DNA of 64,000 nt, from NCBI RefSeq assembly GCF_014645735.1, contig NZ_BMMH01000026.1, positions 1 through 64,000 of the forward strand, in the 5' to 3' direction. Origin of the DNA: Nocardia jinanensis (lineage in GTDB: Bacteria > Actinomycetota > Actinomycetes > Mycobacteriales > Mycobacteriaceae). Positions 36,016 to 44,843 of this stretch are shown here, in pieces. The notes beneath the pieces are model-generated. The model was not told where the DNA came from. It worked only from the letters and a program-made list of their open reading frames with translations, and ran no database searches. The position numbers were made by a program, and so were the translations under genes. The first letter of the stretch is position 1, and the number at the start of each line of letters is the position of its first letter.

Positions 36016-36704
36016 CCGGTCCCGACGTCGCGGGCGTGGACGCGGCGGACGATTCGGTATCGGCGGCCGACGCCATCGGGTGGCTGCACGAGGAAGGACT
36101 CACGCGGCTCGCCGCGCTGGGTTCCGGCTCGCCGAACCCGGCCGTCGCGTTCGTTGTCGACGTCGCCACGGGGATCGTCACCAAATACCCGGCCGCCAAC
36201 GGCGGTATCGGCGCGGATTCGAGTACCGTCGCAGCCGATGATCTTCCCGCCCCGTTGGACGGCCCCAACCGGCTGGTGATCGTCGGCATCACCAACAGCG
36301 ACCAGATACTGGTGGTCGATCTGGCCGGATCGCTGGTCATCGGGATCAACGGCAGCCGGCCCGAATTGGCCGCACGATCCTGGGTGATGCAGTTGCTGCT
36401 GAACCCGGATATCACCGTGACCACCAACAGCGCCGATGTGGCGATCGGCAGCAGCCCACGGTGCCGGAAGAGCTTCATACCCGGTGGTGCCGGTTCGATC
36501 GTCAGTGTCGACGACGGGAATCCGCCGGTGACCACCGTATCGATGAACTCCGATGCGGAAGGCTCCGACTACCTGGACCTGATCGACGACGGTAGCGGTG
36601 AGATGTACCTGGGAGCGCGGGTGTGGCCGCTACGGCTGGTGCTGACCATCGACGACGCCCCGTGGTCGGCGCTGTCGGAAACTTTGGACCGGGCAGCCGG
36701 TTAG
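36012..36704 (+). CDS. ESX-linked protein of unknown function
   Basis: A 230-residue soluble, acidic protein that I do not recognise. It has regularly spaced strand-like segments (NPAVAFVVDVATGIVTKYPA; NRLVIVGITNSDQILVVDLA; VWPLRLVLTIDDAPW) and one helical stretch, suggesting a compact beta-rich domain. No signal peptide or membrane helix. ATG 36012 overlaps the espL-like stop by 4 nt and the espH-like gene follows after 17 nt, so it belongs to the same operon. A cytosolic chaperone or regulator role would fit the setting but is unproven. Confidence 0.55.
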   Translation: MTGPDVAGVDAADDSVSAADAIGWLHEEGLTRLAALGSGSPNPAVAFVVDVATGIVTKYPAANGGIGADSSTVAADDLPAPLDGPNRLVIVGITNSDQILVVDLAGSLVIGINGSRPELAARSWVMQLLLNPDITVTTNSADVAIGSSPRCRKSFIPGGAGSIVSVDDGNPPVTTVSMNSDAEGSDYLDLIDDGSGEMYLGARVWPLRLVLTIDDAPWSALSETLDRAAG

Positions 36705-36721
36705 ATCCGCAGGAGAAGGAT

Positions 36722-37087
36722 ATGAACGACGAATTCGACTACGAGGACACCGAGGACGATCTCGACGGCCCGGACCCGAAAACCACGGCCGCTCCGCAGG
36801 TGCACGAGGTGTTCAACCCCGATCACACCGTCGGGGTGGCTTGTGACCGCGACGGCGAGATCGTCGGGTTGCACATCACCGACGAGGCTCGGGACAACGG
36901 TGACAGCTGGCTGGGCGCGGAGATCCTCAAGATCGCCGGGCTCGCGCACGCCAAATCGCGGCTCGGTCTGCGGCGCGAGATGGAGACCAACGGCGCCCGC
37001 TCCTACACCGTCGACTCGTTCGGCCTGCCGACCGAGGCCGCCTATCAAGCCATGGAAGACCAGGCTTTCGGCCTCCGCCCCGCCTGA
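36722..37087 (+). CDS. espH: EspH-like (DUF2694) protein
   Basis: A 121-residue acidic protein. An Asp/Glu-rich start (MNDEFDYEDTEDDLDGPDP) leads to a domain EVFNPDHTVGVACDRDGEIV followed by GLHITDEARDN...GAEILKIAGLAHAKSRLGLR. This follows the pattern of mycobacterial EspH (...NPQGSVSV..LMDG.I..VELTD.A....LA.EI..IADLAR.KA). EspH assists secretion of a subset of ESX-1 substrates. ATG 36722 has GGAGAAGG upstream. It lies in the espB-espL operon rather than beside eccA as in ESX-1. Confidence 0.72.
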   Translation: MNDEFDYEDTEDDLDGPDPKTTAAPQVHEVFNPDHTVGVACDRDGEIVGLHITDEARDNGDSWLGAEILKIAGLAHAKSRLGLRREMETNGARSYTVDSFGLPTEAAYQAMEDQAFGLRPA

Positions 37088-37117
37088 CCGGCCCCACAGG
37101 ACAGACAGGATACGACC

Positions 37118-37423
37118 ATGGTGAACATCGTCTCCCTCGACGCGGTGAAGGCGATCGTCGGTGATGCCGCCGGGGCACTCACGGTGATGACCGACGATGT
37201 CGGCACCACCGTGGATTCGCTGGTGCTGGCATCGAAAGCAGATTCGCCGCTGGATCGCGATATGACCGGGAAGCTGGATTGGATTCGCGATACCTTCGCG
37301 GCCGCGGCCTCCGATGTCGCCGAGCAGTCCGGAATCACTGTCGAGGCCACCGGTTACGGTACGACCGTGCTGGCCGACGCCGATCTCGACGGCGGTGTTT
37401 CCGTGCGCTCGACCGCGGTCTGA
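37118..37423 (+). CDS. Small EspC-like ESX-associated protein
   Basis: A 101-residue protein, mostly helical in the first 70 residues (SLDAVKAIVGDAAGALTVMT), then Thr/Gly-rich. Size and placement resemble EspC-family or WXG100-like partner proteins, but there is no W-x-G or clear YxxxD. ATG 37118 is preceded by GACAGGATACGACC. It is 9 nt before the EspK-like gene, in the same operon. Function unknown. Confidence 0.5.
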   Translation: MVNIVSLDAVKAIVGDAAGALTVMTDDVGTTVDSLVLASKADSPLDRDMTGKLDWIRDTFAAAASDVAEQSGITVEATGYGTTVLADADLDGGVSVRSTAV

Positions 37424-37432
37424 TCGGACACG

Positions 37433-40003
37433 ATGGCGCCTGAGCAGACCAGCCCGTACTGGGACCGGATCGTCGGAAACCGCTGGCCGCAGATACCGCC
37501 TTCGGCCTGGCACAGTCTGGCGAACAACGCGCGCGAGGGCGCCGCGGCCCTGAACCTGGCCGATGTGGAGCAGGCGCGACACGCGTTCGAGGAGACGGTC
37601 CAGCAGTCGGTGGGTCTGGCGGAGATCCGGCGGGCGCTCCTGGCCCTGGAGGAGAATCCGCGGGCGTTCGCGTCCGCCCTCTCGGCGGCCGCGGATACCT
37701 TCGACACTTTCGGTGATGTGATCCGGCGTACCCGTAACCAGATCCTCGATGTCGTCGGGGATGCCACCGACCGGATCGAGAAGGCCACCCGCGGCGACAA
37801 CAACGACGACGGCGAGGTAGGCGACGCGGCCGAGGCGGAGGCGGACCGTCAGGCCGCGGACGCCATCGTGGCCGATGCTCGGGGCGATGTGCGCGATATC
37901 GTCTCCGCCGCACTGAGTTCACTGGGGCCGCAGGGGCTACCGCGACTGGACGATATCGCCGAAGCCCTGGGGCAGCCGGGGCCTTGGCGGAAGGGCGGTG
38001 GTCTGCCCGGGGTGGCACCCCACAACCCCGGAGGCCCCGGCGGACCCGGGCGTCACCACGATGTTCCGGGCCGCAACCGTCCCGGGTTCGAGCCCGGACC
38101 GTGGGTGCCCGGATTCGACCGGCCGGTGCGGCCCGATCCGATTCTCGGGCAGATCCTGATAGACCTGATCGACGACCTGCTATATCCGGGACCGGGCCCG
38201 GGGCTACCCGGGATGCCGCCGGGCCTCGACGTGCAGCTACCGGTGGGCGTGGGGGATATGCCTCCTGCGCTCACAGATCCGCCCGGGCAGACCGATACGG
38301 GTCCGGCGCCGGCCGTGCCGAACCCGGGACACGGGGCCCCCGGAGTCCCGCAGCCGGGGCAGCAGGCGGAGAACGCGGCCCCACCGATGGACACCGGTGG
38401 TGGCACGGCGGAACCCGGTGTCGATGGGGCCGGTGTGGACGAGGCCGGAGTGGATGAGGCCGGTGCCGACGAGGCCGCCGACTCGCCGAGTACCGAGGCT
38501 GTCGGCGAGACGGACGTATCCGCGCAGCCCGATCGTGCGATACCGGCCCGGGAGGGAACCGATACGCCCGACCCCTGGGGGATCGCGCGCCAGGCCGGTG
38601 CGCACCTCTCGCAGGATCCCGCCGCCGAGAGTGCCTCTCCCGGTGCCGTACCGCCGGTCCTCCCGCCGGCGGTGGGCCCGGCCGCCGTAGCGGCGACTAC
38701 CTCGGCCGTGTCCGGGGCGAATGCCGCGGCGCCGGCGAGCAGTTCGGTGGTGAGCGGCACGGCCTCCACTTCGGCCGCGGCGACGTCGACGCAGGCCGGC
38801 CGGGGTGTGTCGGGGCCGATCGAAGCGAATCGAGGGCCCGGAGCCACCGGTAAACCCCTCACCTCCGCGTCCCCGCAGGGGGCGAGTGCGGCGCCCGTCG
38901 GTAAGCAACCGATGCCGGTGCCGGACAGCCATCCGGGTACGGGGAAATCCCACGGCCCGGGGGATCTCGTACAGGACGCGATGGGGGCGGCCATGATCTC
39001 GGCGTCCGCGCCGGCCTTCGTCGTAGGCGAACGCGTCGACGGGGACCTGGTCCTCGCCCGCACCCTACTGGGCGGGATCCGCGCGGCCACCGATTCCTGG
39101 GTGGTCGGTGTGGACTGGGCTGTGGCTGTCCTGCGTCACCCCAGTGGGGTCAGTGCCTTCGTCACGTCGAACGAGGGACGCGGCTGGTTGCCCGCGCGGC
39201 TCCACCTGCCCACCGAGGTCTCGCTACCGTGGCTGTGGGCCGTATCCCAGGGGTCCGAGTGGGAAGGTGTCGCGGACCCCGCACGGATCCTGGTGGAGTT
39301 CGCGATCGCCTGGGGCATGAAATCCGGTGCGAAACTATCCGCGCTGGCATCGTCGCAGGCGATGGATCCCGCCCTCGGCCGGCTCGGCACCGTCGCGCTG
39401 GCGGGGTCGGTACCGGCCTCGGACACCATGGATCTGCGCAGCCCCACCGCGGGCACGCTGGATCGGCTGGGCATCACCGCCGCGCCTCGCCTGCTCGATC
39501 GCGCGGCCAAGGTCGCCGACCGCGATATCGCGCTGCGCTGCCTGGAACTGGCGGTCGATGCCCACACCCGGGTCGGACGGGCGGAACTCGCGACAGTGGA
39601 CACGATGGAGGCACCTCAGATCAGGCTGCGGATCCTGCGCGCGCTGCGCGACGGCCGCGATTTCGCCGACAGCTGGTGGGAGGAACTCCAGGACATCGAC
39701 GATCTGATCGCCGCGACGACGCTCGGGCACCGCGCCGATACCAGCCGGATCGGGCTCGGGGAACTCCGTTCCGACGCGGCCGATCTCGATCCGGGCTCGG
39801 AGTTGTCGATTCTGCGCGCGCTCACCTTCCAGCGGCGCTGCAACGAGCTGGTCCTGCTGCTGGCCGAGGAGAAGTCGCGCCAGACGGTGCGTGATTCGGT
39901 GTACGCGCACGCGCAGGTACTGGGGCATCCCCTGTTCACGGCGCCGCCGGCGGCCGCCCCGGCCCCGCGGCGGGCGACGATCACCACCGGTGCCCGCCGT
40001 TGA
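37433..40003 (+). CDS. EspK-like Pro/Ala-rich ESX protein 1
   Basis: An 856-residue protein with three parts. The N-terminal helical part (~1-125) is WXG/LXG-like. A long Pro/Gly/Ala-rich region (~180-510) includes VDEAGVDEAGADEAA-type short repeats. The C-terminal domain runs from FVVGERVDGDLVLARTLLGG (about 528) to about 825 and contains WAVAVLRHPSGVSAFVTSNE and GRGWLPARLHLP. EspK of ESX-1 has the same plan: helical start, Pro-rich centre, C-terminal domain with a SYGLAYIP...LP strand followed by W-A helices. EspK links EspB to EccCb1. The C-terminal domain is duplicated in the next gene. Confidence 0.6.
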   Translation: MAPEQTSPYWDRIVGNRWPQIPPSAWHSLANNAREGAAALNLADVEQARHAFEETVQQSVGLAEIRRALLALEENPRAFASALSAAADTFDTFGDVIRRTRNQILDVVGDATDRIEKATRGDNNDDGEVGDAAEAEADRQAADAIVADARGDVRDIVSAALSSLGPQGLPRLDDIAEALGQPGPWRKGGGLPGVAPHNPGGPGGPGRHHDVPGRNRPGFEPGPWVPGFDRPVRPDPILGQILIDLIDDLLYPGPGPGLPGMPPGLDVQLPVGVGDMPPALTDPPGQTDTGPAPAVPNPGHGAPGVPQPGQQAENAAPPMDTGGGTAEPGVDGAGVDEAGVDEAGADEAADSPSTEAVGETDVSAQPDRAIPAREGTDTPDPWGIARQAGAHLSQDPAAESASPGAVPPVLPPAVGPAAVAATTSAVSGANAAAPASSSVVSGTASTSAAATSTQAGRGVSGPIEANRGPGATGKPLTSASPQGASAAPVGKQPMPVPDSHPGTGKSHGPGDLVQDAMGAAMISASAPAFVVGERVDGDLVLARTLLGGIRAATDSWVVGVDWAVAVLRHPSGVSAFVTSNEGRGWLPARLHLPTEVSLPWLWAVSQGSEWEGVADPARILVEFAIAWGMKSGAKLSALASSQAMDPALGRLGTVALAGSVPASDTMDLRSPTAGTLDRLGITAAPRLLDRAAKVADRDIALRCLELAVDAHTRVGRAELATVDTMEAPQIRLRILRALRDGRDFADSWWEELQDIDDLIAATTLGHRADTSRIGLGELRSDAADLDPGSELSILRALTFQRRCNELVLLLAEEKSRQTVRDSVYAHAQVLGHPLFTAPPAAAPAPRRATITTGARR

Positions 40004-40032
40004 CGGCCCGGACATCGCCCGACCGTTCGGTC

Positions 40033-40048
40033 TCCCCAACATTGGGAA
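40033..40048. promoter_or_regulatory. 16-bp palindrome upstream of the second EspK-like gene
   Basis: TCCCCA-ACAT-TGGGAA, 47 bp before the ATG at 40095. A further half-site (ATGGGGA, about 40058) follows. Confidence 0.6.
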
Positions 40049-40094
40049 GAATCGACAATGGGGAGAATCGCTGGTGGGAAAGGATTGATCGAGC

Positions 40095-42095
40095 ATGCCG
40101 GATTGGTTGGATATCGACCCTGCGGTACTGCGTCAGTTGGCCGGCCAGCACGATCAGGTAGCGGCAGAGACCAGGGAATGGGCCCAGCCCCCATCGGAAT
40201 GGCTCGCCAACTTCGAACCCACCTACGGCAAGATCGCCAATCCGGTCAAGGAAGCGCTGGAACGGTATTACGACGCTCGGCTACGCGCGGGCGAAGCCCT
40301 GGCCAGGGAGCACGAGCAGACCGCCGCCTCACTGCGTGAATCCGCGGACGCCTACGAGCGGACCGATGCGGAGGCCGCGGTGAGCGTCAGCGGGTCGGGC
40401 GAGAACATCGGCGGACCCGGCGGGACCTTCGGCGACCCCGTCCCGGGGTTGGGCGCCCCCATTTCGGCGGGCCCGAACAATCAGGTCGGGATACCCGGGG
40501 GGCCCAACGGCAGCAGCGCGAGCCCACTTCCGCCGAGCTCCCCGACGCCTCCGGGACAGATGGATCCGGCTGTCGCCGCGAACGGTGGCGGACAAGGCCC
40601 GAGCGGTGCCGCGCCCGGCCAAGGACAGAACGGCGTCGTACCCGGCGGCACCACCGCAACACCCGGCACCGTGCCGCCCGCTGAACACACCGCGGGCGCG
40701 GGAGCGGCGCCGGCCGCCGGTGCCGTGTCCGGTGGCCCCGGCGCCGGAACGGTTCCGCCCGGTGGCGCGTTGATCGGGGGGCCGCTCGGTGCCGGCTCCG
40801 GCGACGACCGCGGTTCGACCACGACCCCGCCCAGCGGCGCGAACGCGCAGGACGGGGCCCCGGTCCCGGTGGTCGGCGCCCCGACACCCTTCAATTCGGC
40901 CGTGGCCTCGGCGAAGGACCAGGAAGCCGAGCCTGCCTATATCGTCGGCGATGCGGTGAACGAGGATCTGGTCATCGCCAAGACCCTGCTCGGCGCCGTT
41001 CTCGCCGCCACCGACGGGGCGGTCGGAATCACCTGGGCGGTAGCGGTATTGCGTGGCCCCGCCGGTGCGGGTCTGTTCATCACCTCCAACGAGGGCCGGG
41101 GCTGGCTTCCCGCCGGTCTGTTCCTGCCGCGCCAGGTGTCGACACCGTGGCTGTGGGACGAATTGCTCGGTGCCGACGGTGATACCGCCGCGCCGTGGGA
41201 GGGGATTTCGGATCCGGCGCGAATCCTGGTCGAATTCGGCCGGGCGTGGGGCGCGAAAGCCAATGCGGTGCTCTCCGCGGTGGCTTCCTCAGGTCCGATC
41301 GACCCCGGCCTGCGCAGTCGGCTGAGCGAAGTCGCCATGCAGGGACTCGTCGAGCCGGGCTCCGACCTCGATCTGCGGGTGGTGACGCCCGATACCACCG
41401 ACCGGCTCGGCCTCACCGGTTCCGTGCCCGCGCTGGAATCGGTGGCGGCAGTGCCGGACGTCCAGGTACACACGCGCTGCGTGGAACTCGCGCTGGACGC
41501 CCATGCGCAGGTCGGCCGTTCCGTTCTGGGACATTTCGACACATCGGGTTCCCGTGCTCTCCGGGATCGGATCCTGGCCCGGGTAGAGGTCGGCGAGGAC
41601 GTGCCGCAGTCCTGGTGGGAAGAGCTCCGCGACGCGGACGACCTTCTGGCCGCGGCGATGATCTCGCAGCGCGTCGATGTGGGCCGCGTCGATCTCGGTG
41701 CCATCCGGGTGGACGACGAAGTGAACGCGTTGCGCGCCATGGTGTGGGATCGGCGCTGCAACGAGCTGGTGGCACTTCTGGCGGAGGAGCCGAACCGGCA
41801 GGTTCTGCGCGATGCGGTATACGCGCACCATGAGATTCTCGACCACCCGTCGTTCGTGGCCGCCCCGGCCGCGGTGGCCGCGGGCACCGAGGACCAGGTG
41901 GTGCGTCCGGCCGGTGGAGTATCCGGAGTTTCGGCACCGGTGGAACAGACCGGCGCGGCCGCGGAATCGGCACCGCCGAATGCCGTCGGACCGCCGCCCG
42001 GCGCGGTCGCCGCTCCGGAAGCCGGCGGTCCGCCGCGCGGTGCGATGCCCCCGTCGGTGACGCCGCCACCGGAATCGCGGGGAACATCGTCCTGA
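40095..42095 (+). CDS. EspK-like ESX protein 2 with EspC-like N-terminus
   Basis: A 666-residue protein. Residues 1-100 are a WXG100/EspC-like helical pair (LDIDPAVLRQLAGQHDQVAA ... LRESADAYERTDAEAA; the YxxTD pattern is typical of EspC-family C-termini). A Gly/Pro/Ala-rich linker (~100-275) and a C-terminal domain (~281-575; WAVAVLRGPAGAGLFITSNE and GRGWLPAGLFLP) homologous to the previous gene follow. A disordered tail ends the protein. It has its own palindrome upstream and a terminator downstream, so it can be transcribed alone as well as with the upstream operon. Confidence 0.6.
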   Translation: MPDWLDIDPAVLRQLAGQHDQVAAETREWAQPPSEWLANFEPTYGKIANPVKEALERYYDARLRAGEALAREHEQTAASLRESADAYERTDAEAAVSVSGSGENIGGPGGTFGDPVPGLGAPISAGPNNQVGIPGGPNGSSASPLPPSSPTPPGQMDPAVAANGGGQGPSGAAPGQGQNGVVPGGTTATPGTVPPAEHTAGAGAAPAAGAVSGGPGAGTVPPGGALIGGPLGAGSGDDRGSTTTPPSGANAQDGAPVPVVGAPTPFNSAVASAKDQEAEPAYIVGDAVNEDLVIAKTLLGAVLAATDGAVGITWAVAVLRGPAGAGLFITSNEGRGWLPAGLFLPRQVSTPWLWDELLGADGDTAAPWEGISDPARILVEFGRAWGAKANAVLSAVASSGPIDPGLRSRLSEVAMQGLVEPGSDLDLRVVTPDTTDRLGLTGSVPALESVAAVPDVQVHTRCVELALDAHAQVGRSVLGHFDTSGSRALRDRILARVEVGEDVPQSWWEELRDADDLLAAAMISQRVDVGRVDLGAIRVDDEVNALRAMVWDRRCNELVALLAEEPNRQVLRDAVYAHHEILDHPSFVAAPAAVAAGTEDQVVRPAGGVSGVSAPVEQTGAAAESAPPNAVGPPPGAVAAPEAGGPPRGAMPPSVTPPPESRGTSS

Positions 42096-42575
42096 CATCT
42101 CGATAACCGTCCTCCCGCTCGTCTTACGCGGGAGGAACGGTGCACGGACGACCGGGCTCCGGGAGTGAACCGATAGCCGGGCTACATCTATGGTGAGGAT
42201 GGGTCGGACCACCGACAGGGTGCGAGCCGAGGTCCCCTCACCGGCGGGGTCGACCGCCGCCGGTGCGTTACCGGGCCGACTGCTTCATACAAGCGCAGCA
42301 TTCGATCCGACCTCGGCAAGCGGGACGGAGACGGCTGGATCCGACGGCCGGAACGACCGCGAGATAATACCGATCAGGTGGACTGGTGGACCGTCGTGCC
42401 GTGGTCGGCCGGTTCGGCTTCCGGTCCGGCGGAGCGGAAGTCCATCACAGCGGATCCCGCGTGCTGTCGACAGCGTGCGCCCGAGCCCGAGCCCGCCGAC
42501 CCGGGGCGAGTCGGCGCGGGAACGAGTGCGTGCAGCCGTTTCGGATAGCCCAGGTGACCGATCTCGATATAGGTA
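42096..42575. other. Interval between convergent ESX operons
   Basis: A 480-bp interval between the EspK-like gene and the convergent Met-rich gene. A hairpin lies near the left end (42106-42141). A frame from ATG 42190 to 42579 is rich in Arg/Ser/Pro and has no ribosome site or recognisable domain, so I do not call it. No other signal is seen. Confidence 0.5.
42106..42141 (+). terminator. Hairpin after the EspK-like gene
   Basis: The 13-bp stem ACCGT-CCTCCCGC pairs with GCGGGAGG-A-ACGGT with one bulged A and a 9-nt loop, 10 bp after the stop codon at 42095. Confidence 0.75.
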
Positions 42576-43673
42576 CTAGACCTGATTGCCGGGAGATGCC
42601 GGGCCGTACGGAATATTGTTCTGCGGGTTCGCCTGCGCGGGATTCTGCGGTGCGTTCTCGCCCGGTGTCGGCGCTGCGCCGGGGGGCGGAGCGGCCACCG
42701 TCGGGTCGGAGACAGGGACCGCGGCCGAGGGGGCGGGCTGGCCGGCCGGCGCATCCTCGTCCTCCTCCTCGCCGTCCTTCTTCTGGCCGAGGAGCTCCGG
42801 CAGCTGGCCCAGCATGGGCATCAGTGCCATCGGCAGCATGGCCAGCATCGGCAGCATGGAGCCGAGACCGCCGGCTGCCCCCGCGGCACCGGCGCCACCA
42901 CCGGAGGACCCGCCCGATCCGGAGCCGCCACCGGCGGCGCCGACGTTCACATCCTGTGCGGCCGTCACTATCTGGTCCACCTTCACCACCGCAGCGGCGA
43001 TACGGTCCATTACCGCGGCCGCTTCGGCGGACTTGAGTTTCTTCGAAGCGACCGTCAGCAAGGCGGAGTTCAGGTCACCTTCGATATGCACGATTTTCAG
43101 CAGTGTCTGTGCCTGTTCGGCGGCGACCACCTGTGAGGTCCCGTCCACCTGCGCATCCATACCGACCAAGGAGTCCTGTCGCGCGCTCGCGGAGGACACC
43201 TGCTGTTTGTACAACTCGAGGCCCTTACCCGAGCCCGGCAGGTTCAATGCCTGGATCTTGTCCGGGGTTTTGCCGCCTCTCGGCGGCGGCGGCGGATCGG
43301 ACCGGCCGAAACCGAGCACATTGACCGATTTCTGCATCGCGTCCTCGGCATCCGCGATGAAATTGTTGACAATGATGTTTGTTTCGGTCTCCACCTTCAT
43401 CCGAACCAGGTCGACCGTGTGCATCGGCTTCGCGGGGCCGGGTCTGGCGATGACCTGCATTCCGCCCTCGGTGGTCTGTCCGTCGGCGCTCACCGCGACG
43501 ATCTCGCCGGTTGCGGGATCCTTCGTGCCCGTCGGATCGGTCAGCCGGTCCTGGGCTGTGCCGGGATCCGGGTTGACCGGGCGAGGATCGCCCGGCCGGG
43601 AGCCGGGCGGCCGCCGGTTATCCGCTGTCGTCCCGGGGGTGTCGGTATCCGCGTCTGCCGTCGCTGTATCCAT
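42576..43673 (-). CDS. ESX-linked helical protein with Met-rich segment
   Basis: A 365-residue protein that I cannot assign firmly. Residues 1-70 are polar; a helical domain follows (~80-230; MKVETETNIIVNNFIADAED, AVMDRIAAAVVKVDQIVTAA). A Gly/Ser run and the Met/Leu-rich hydrophobic segment SMLPMLAMLPMALMPMLGQL (about 271) come next, with an acidic/Pro-rich tail. No signal peptide. The plan resembles EspA/DUF4226-type ESX substrates. It is divergent from the NlpC/P60 gene at 43866, and a shared palindrome lies between them. ATG 43673 has GGGAGG about 13 nt upstream. Confidence 0.55.
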   Translation of the reverse strand: MDTATADADTDTPGTTADNRRPPGSRPGDPRPVNPDPGTAQDRLTDPTGTKDPATGEIVAVSADGQTTEGGMQVIARPGPAKPMHTVDLVRMKVETETNIIVNNFIADAEDAMQKSVNVLGFGRSDPPPPPRGGKTPDKIQALNLPGSGKGLELYKQQVSSASARQDSLVGMDAQVDGTSQVVAAEQAQTLLKIVHIEGDLNSALLTVASKKLKSAEAAAVMDRIAAAVVKVDQIVTAAQDVNVGAAGGGSGSGGSSGGGAGAAGAAGGLGSMLPMLAMLPMALMPMLGQLPELLGQKKDGEEEDEDAPAGQPAPSAAVPVSDPTVAAPPPGAAPTPGENAPQNPAQANPQNNIPYGPASPGNQV

Positions 43674-43717
43674 CCGCTGTCGTCGCCTCCCGTGATGTCC
43701 TTTTTCATTGTGTTGTC

Positions 43718-43733
43718 TTCCTAGAGGTGGGAA
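43718..43733. promoter_or_regulatory. 16-bp palindrome in a divergent promoter region
   Basis: TTCCTA-GAGG-TGGGAA with one mismatch (T for C) in the left half. It is 45 bp from the start of the leftward gene (43673) and 133 bp from the rightward start (43866), so it could serve both. Confidence 0.55.
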
Positions 43734-43865
43734 TAGGAGGGGCGCCGTTCATTCGCATGTTGTCGCATAGTCGAACGGACAACAAAGGCTTGATTGCCGA
43801 GAAATTGCCCGGGGTGCTGGGGCAGAGAGGTAAGTCGGGGCGATGAGCGATGGCGAGCTGATCGC

Positions 43866-44828
43866 ATGCCGGCACTGACCGACGATGTGCACGGTGTGTT
43901 GCGCGAGCTGCTCGGGCTGTACGGGGCCGGGCAGCCGTCGGAGCGTGCGTCCGCCGTCCTCGCGCAGTCCATGGCGGCGGATCTGACCCGATTGTCCGGT
44001 GGGGGTGCCCGTGGCTACGGAGACGCGCTGGGAACCCAGCGTACCGTGCTCGACACCCAATACAGCCGGGACGGCATCATGACCAAGACCGTCGGTGAGT
44101 CGGGCACGGGGACGCTCAACGGGCGCGGGGTACTGAGCAGCCAGATCTCCGATCTCCAAGCGCGGATCCAGGCCATCACCACCATCGGTGACACCCGGTT
44201 CAGCGGTCCCGCGCTTCTCGATTCGGCCCAGCAGACCATCACGAACGCGACCAGGCAGGTGAACGCCGATATCGACGCGGCACGTAGACAAGCGGCTCAG
44301 ATAATGCCGCCGGTGGCATTCGCCGAGCGCGCCCGAACGGCGTCGTCCACACCCCGGAAACGACGGCGTCGGCGACCTCGCATGGTGTCCGGGCAACAGG
44401 TCACTCACCAGCCGACGCGCCGCGGTATCCGGCGCAACTGGGACAAGTCCCGGGGTGGCAAGGCCGCCCAGGCCGCCGACGGCGCGCTCGGCCTGCCCTA
44501 TATCTGGGGCGGAGGCGGGGCCGGCGGTCCCAGCGGGGGCGGTTTCGACTGCTCCGGGCTGACCCAGTACGCCGTCGCGCAGGCCACGAACGGGGAAGTG
44601 GTCCTGCCCCGGACCACATACGAACAGATCTACGCCGGCGAACGGATCGACCCGCGCGATGTGCGGGCCGGCGATCTCGTGTTCCCGGCCTCGTCGTTCA
44701 GTTCCCGCGGGCCGGAACATGTTCAACTCGCCGCGGGCAACGGTATGGTGATCGAGGCGCCTTATTCGGGCGCCACCGTGACATATTCGCCCATGCCGGA
44801 CAGCGCTGTCGTGGTACGAGTCGTCTGA
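43866..44828 (+). CDS. NlpC/P60 peptidoglycan hydrolase, ESX-linked
   Basis: A 320-residue protein. An N-terminal helical domain (1-155, possibly DUF4226-like; LDTQYSRDGIMTK, LDSAQQTITNATRQVNADID) leads to a strongly basic linker (RKRRRRRPR) and a C-terminal NlpC/P60 domain from about residue 195. The catalytic Cys is in FDCSGLTQYAVAQA and the His in GPEHVQLAAGNG. There is no signal peptide, so export through ESX is likely. GDLVFPASSF matches GDLIFPATSY of the 24957 protein. ATG 43866 is chosen because similarity starts there; the ribosome site is weak. It is 15 nt before the CpnT-like gene. Confidence 0.8.
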   Translation: MPALTDDVHGVLRELLGLYGAGQPSERASAVLAQSMAADLTRLSGGGARGYGDALGTQRTVLDTQYSRDGIMTKTVGESGTGTLNGRGVLSSQISDLQARIQAITTIGDTRFSGPALLDSAQQTITNATRQVNADIDAARRQAAQIMPPVAFAERARTASSTPRKRRRRRPRMVSGQQVTHQPTRRGIRRNWDKSRGGKAAQAADGALGLPYIWGGGGAGGPSGGGFDCSGLTQYAVAQATNGEVVLPRTTYEQIYAGERIDPRDVRAGDLVFPASSFSSRGPEHVQLAAGNGMVIEAPYSGATVTYSPMPDSAVVVRVV

Positions 44829-44843
44829 GCGGAACATTCGCCC

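Noticed and set aside
42190..42579. A 129-codon frame in the interval between convergent ESX genes
   Set aside because: Low-complexity Arg/Ser/Pro sequence, no ribosome site, overlaps the stop of the convergent gene.
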